Below are positions 60,308 through 64,000 of a DNA stretch of 64,000 nucleotides, piece by piece (position 1 is the stretch's first letter; the number at the start of each line of letters is the position of its first letter). The position numbers and the translations under genes were made by a program. A model generated the notes under the pieces. It was not told where the DNA came from and made no database searches. It saw nothing but the letters and a program-made list of their open reading frames with translations. Source of the stretch: Mycogone perniciosa (lineage: Eukaryota > Ascomycota > Sordariomycetes > Hypocreales > Hypocreaceae); NCBI GenBank assembly GCA_025331125.1, contig JAOALB010000133.1, forward strand, positions 1-64,000, in the 5' to 3' direction.

Positions 60308-63300
60308 TTATGATTCGCTTCCCTTGATTTTCTTGGTTGCCTTTGCAGTGCCGATATGAGTGTTGTGTACCTAACATGGTTAGCTGAGTGTTTCACTACA
60401 ATGATTTGCGAGAACTTCATACCTTTGTAGCAAACCTCAAACTTGTTAGCGTCTCCTTCAGATGCGTCTCCAGCGGCGATACCATGACAAACATGAGAGT
60501 CTTGCTGTTCCCTCCCAAGCTGTATTGAAGCAGGTGAGTCAGCTTGGAATTACGATACGGGATATGCCCCGAGCCCCTCCCAAGAGCTTCGATCACGTCG
60601 CCTAAACAGCTCAAGCTCTTGTTGATGTTCTGTGTCTCCTTCATCCGGTCACCCTCTACTTGAGAGTGCTTGAGGCGTTCTGAGCCAGCCAAATCGACCA
60701 GGTTCAGCGTACCTTCGCACCGCTCGCCTGTGGCTGAGTTTTCCCCAATGAGTTTGAGGATGAAGACGCTGTGGGATCGGGATGATCGTTCGTTGGCCTT
60801 GGTTGCAGCTACTGATCGGTTGTTCTGGGCCTCCTCAAGCATAACCTCAACGCTAGAAGCCGAGTTGAACTGAACCGACTTGCAGTTTAAAATCGTCGTC
60901 TGCTTGCGAGCCTCATCATGTCGAATCTCTAGTTTCCTTGCTCTGCTGTCTGAACTACGATCATTGGGTGTCAAGAGATCGTTGAGTTCCTCATTGTAAA
61001 CCTCGATGAATGAGCCCTCCATGGTGTAGTGCCACGACTTTTCCTTTAGCTTGGTTATGGTGTCGTAGATCATGTGCGTAGCCCGAGGAATCATGCCGTC
61101 AGGCGATGACATGGTGAATGTTTTCCCTGAACCTGTTTGGCCATAGCAGAAAATGCATACGTTGTAACCGTCCAGGGCACTCTGCACCAGTTGAGATATC
61201 TCACCAAATATCTCCTCGTTCTGTATGCTCGGGGTAAAGACTCGATCGAACTCAAAGGGATAAGCTTTCCTCTGAACAACCCCAAGGCTACTCCTCTCCT
61301 CAGGACCGGCAACCACGATTTCGGCAGATGTCTTGTCGTCGGGGAAAGAAAGTTTGGCGACATCGTCCTCACCATCTCCTAGTGGTGGTCGAACTCGGCA
61401 CATGACGCGGATGTTACCCTTGAGCTCTTGATATTTGTTGAAGAGAACCCGCCGCTCCGTCTCCTCCTTGATGAGCTTCTGTCGTGCTTCCTCTGCTACT
61501 CGTAGGGCCTCTTGAAGTCTCGCCTCCATGTTGGCAAATGCATCGGATTGCGCCTTGGTATCGGACTCGAGGAACTCGACTTGTGACTTGAGAGAATTGA
61601 TCTTGGCTTCGAGGGTTGTGTTGGAAGCCGACAGTTCGGAAATATTCGTCTGCAAGCTGCTGTTGAGTGCCTTCTCTCTCTCAAAATCCGTTCTCAGGCC
61701 CTCGGTTTCTGATCGCATTTCCCGCATCTCTCGATCTTTCCTTTGTAGTGAAAGCTCCATGCCTTGTTGGTCGTTCCCCATTTGCGTCCGCAGATTCTGG
61801 AGCTCTCGTTCCCTATTTTGTCGCTCGTCCTGTAGCTCCTGCTGGTAACGTCGATTCAGGTTGTCTAGCTGTTGCTGATGCTCGTTTGCGTCCTGGACCT
61901 TAAGGCGTTCTAGTTCCCGGGTCAAATCATCCATGGCTATCCGGTGTTGGCGTGAAAGATCATCGACCGCGTCCCGGTGTTTCCTACTCAGCTCATCTAC
62001 TTCACGCGTGTGATCCCAACGAAGTTTCTCTATCTCATGCCGAATTTGTCGACCTTCCTCCCTTGATGCGTCAAGATCCGATCGCAAGGTTTCGTTCTTG
62101 TCTTCGAGCGTCTTCCTATCGCCTTCCAACTCCTCGACTATAGTCATTCTTTAGCATTCTGGTGCAATGAATCGCCAATATTGAAATGCTTACCTCGTCT
62201 CTTAGCCATTGCTATGGCGTCATCAATTCCTTGCCTTTGGCTTATTGTCGTATCGACCATGGCCTTCAACTCGTTGAATCGCGACTCCATGCTATCGACT
62301 TTGCAATCTACGTTAAAAGCTACAAAACCAGTCAAGTTAGAATCCTTGGTTAGAAAATTGGGACGGGTTGGAGACTTGGTTGGAGACTTGGTGGGTGAAT
62401 TGGCTCTGTAGAGATCGATGCAATCTTGGACTTTTGCCATTTGACGCTTCAACTGCTTGTTGGTCGGCGACACAGGAGGTCCCCCCTAGGTTCCCTGAGA
62501 TGCCGCCAAGACAGGCGCTGGAAGTGGTTTTGTGCTTCTCTTCTCATTGTTGGGACGACTGATGGTGATATTGCTTGTTTGTGATGTGAGGTCAGTGGGA
62601 TCGGAGGATGTCACTTGACTCTTGCTGGGCACGGTGTTGTCATCTTCGAGAGAGAGGCAGTTGAATTTGCTCGTCAGAGAACTTTCTCTGGAACTCGACA
62701 ACGTTGACGTGGACTTGGTTGTTCTCAGCTTTTGGCTGTGAAGGGGAACAGAGGCTAAAGTCTGGTGTTCAAAGGAATAAGCCGTACCACTATGGTCATT
62801 CGCCGCATCGCATTCATCGTCATCTCGAACGCCATATGCAGTTCTAGGTCGCGCTGCCTGACTCCTTGATCTGGCATGGCCGGGGCGCGTGTTCGATGTA
62901 GATGTCTGAGGTCGGTCGGAGGGGATGTTTCGTCCAGGGCCATAGCTCTTAGCGAAGTTGCTCACGGAGGAGTTTGAGATGCTGGAGGTTGGACGGGAAG
63001 GATGCTTGAGCTAGTAAACAAAGGCATTAGCAACACCATGTATAGGCACGTCGCAGCGGACAGATTATGCTCACTTGGGAGATGCTTGCTAACGTCTGAC
63101 CCTTAATGGCAGGGCGTGCTGTTTGCATCGAAGCTCCAATCGAAGGTTTCGGCGGATACTCGACCGCTCGCTCGGAGAGGGGTTTGCGCTTGGGCTCGGA
63201 TTGTTGTGCTGCTGACTGCGATTAGCATGTGAGGTTGTGGTCGGTTTGATCGAGGGTCGGCTTACCGGGCTGAGGCATCTCGCGCTTCAGTCCCTTGACG

Positions 63301-63512
63301 CCTGGAGGCGCGGGGATGGAGGATTGAATGCGGGCATTGTGCTGCGATTCACTCCATTCGGAGAGTCCTCCACCATAAGTCATCGGTCCCGGCAAGCGAC
63401 TCATTTTGGACGGTCGTGCCGCCTGCAATCACCATTGTTAGTCCATTGCGCCTCAAAGGCCAAAAGTCCAGAGCGGTTGGGGGGAACGAACTTGATGCTC
63501 AGAAACATCCAT
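60308..63512 (-). CDS. klpA: C-terminal-motor kinesin-14 (KlpA/Kar3 type)
   Basis: Exons inferred from the 5' end are 63492-63512, 63266-63422, 63075-63211, 62194-63010, 60423-62137 and 60308-60370. All phases agree. A Ser/Pro-rich basic tail (microtubule-binding in this family) is followed by a long coiled coil (about 350 residues). Then come the kinesin-14 neck ELKGNIRVMCRVRP and the motor, with P-loop GQTGSGKT, switch I NERSSRSH and switch II DLAGSE. The end HIGTAKATKKIKG is typical of KlpA. It is a minus-end-directed motor acting in spindle assembly. One in-frame TAG (62486-62488) interrupts exon 4 between AASQGT and GGPPVSP. A further intron, for example 62486-62614 (GTGACA donor, CCTAG acceptor), would remove it; otherwise translation might begin downstream or the allele is damaged. 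Without that intron the product would be about 968 residues, which is long for the family. Confidence 0.88.
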
Positions 63513-64000
63513 TAAGAAGAATATCAGATGCAGGACTTCATGAACCGGATCATACGAGCAGACTGTCGCGTCAAAACAAGGAGCAAAGCCCCGCGAATTC
63601 GGCGCAAGGAGGCGAGACGGTGCTTGGGCGTTGATGCGGAAAAGGAACGTGGAGCAGCGAAGCGCAAACAGACGAGCTGGTGAGCCACTGGCCTTGCCAA
63701 ATGTTGACCAGGACAAATGATTTGGTATGGAGACGTTATCGGTGTGGATTCTCGAAGTGGCGTTGTAGCTTTGGCGGTTGTTTACTTTGGCAAACCAAGC
63801 CCATCTTGGGCGTGTGCCGGGCAACGGTGGCTTGAGCTGTGTGGCTGACCAGCGGCAGTTGGTGGAGGCGGCGCCAGCTGTCGGCCAGTTGTCCAGACTG
63901 CTGACTCGCCAGTGATAGACATATTGAAACGTGGGGGAGCTGCTGACTTGGCGATGCCCTGATCAAACAGTTGGGGGTTTCACATGTCAAGAAATGACGT
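63513..64000. other. Upstream flank of the kinesin gene
   Basis: No gene is seen. The minus-strand frames here (84-123 codons) are unlike protein. Confidence 0.45.

Overview
The window is from the nuclear genome of a filamentous ascomycete, most likely a eurotiomycete of the Aspergillus/Penicillium kind. The reasons are compact intergenic spacing, introns of about 50-80 bp with GTAAGT/GTATGT-like donors and CTAAC/CTGAC branch sites, single-copy housekeeping genes of fungal type (TAF5, Med11, Alb1, Vps5, INO80, a KlpA-type kinesin-14, bL31m), and a dispersed TACGGAGTAC-type palindrome in the spacers. The genus is inferred from protein character only; no search was run.

Layout. 1-6064: a 52-base C run, then about 6 kb without a convincing gene, turning pyrimidine-rich towards a J-domain protein gene (6065-7852). 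10015-12123: a CHAT-domain (caspase-like) putative protease. 13456-15374: sterol O-acyltransferase, convergent with Hsp90 (15754-17926, minus). 19217-23091: flavin-reductase-like protein, mitoribosomal bL31m and retromer Vps5. 23726-27938: TFIID subunit TAF5 and Mediator subunit Med11, divergently transcribed. 28158-28806: a small secreted protein. 29949-31573: a Ytp1-like membrane protein. 32045-32440: Alb1, a ribosome-export factor.

From about 33 to 46 kb the content looks accessory. It holds an acidic protein with a SUMO-interaction-like N-terminus, a DUF4246 protein, a large secreted cysteine-rich protein built from duplicated modules, a decayed repeat-bearing relic in AT-rich DNA, a 113-residue secreted protein with 16 cysteines, and a C2H2 zinc-finger protein with six finger-like motifs. 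Core genes resume with INO80 (47258-53142), the ABC-F ATPase Arb1 (55519-57507), two small conserved-looking hypotheticals, and a kinesin-14 (60308-63512) whose otherwise continuous frame contains one unexplained in-frame TAG.

Genes are single transcription units; no biosynthetic cluster, CRISPR array, intact transposon, rRNA or tRNA gene was recognised. Exon boundaries given here were worked out by eye from splice signals and reading-frame continuity.
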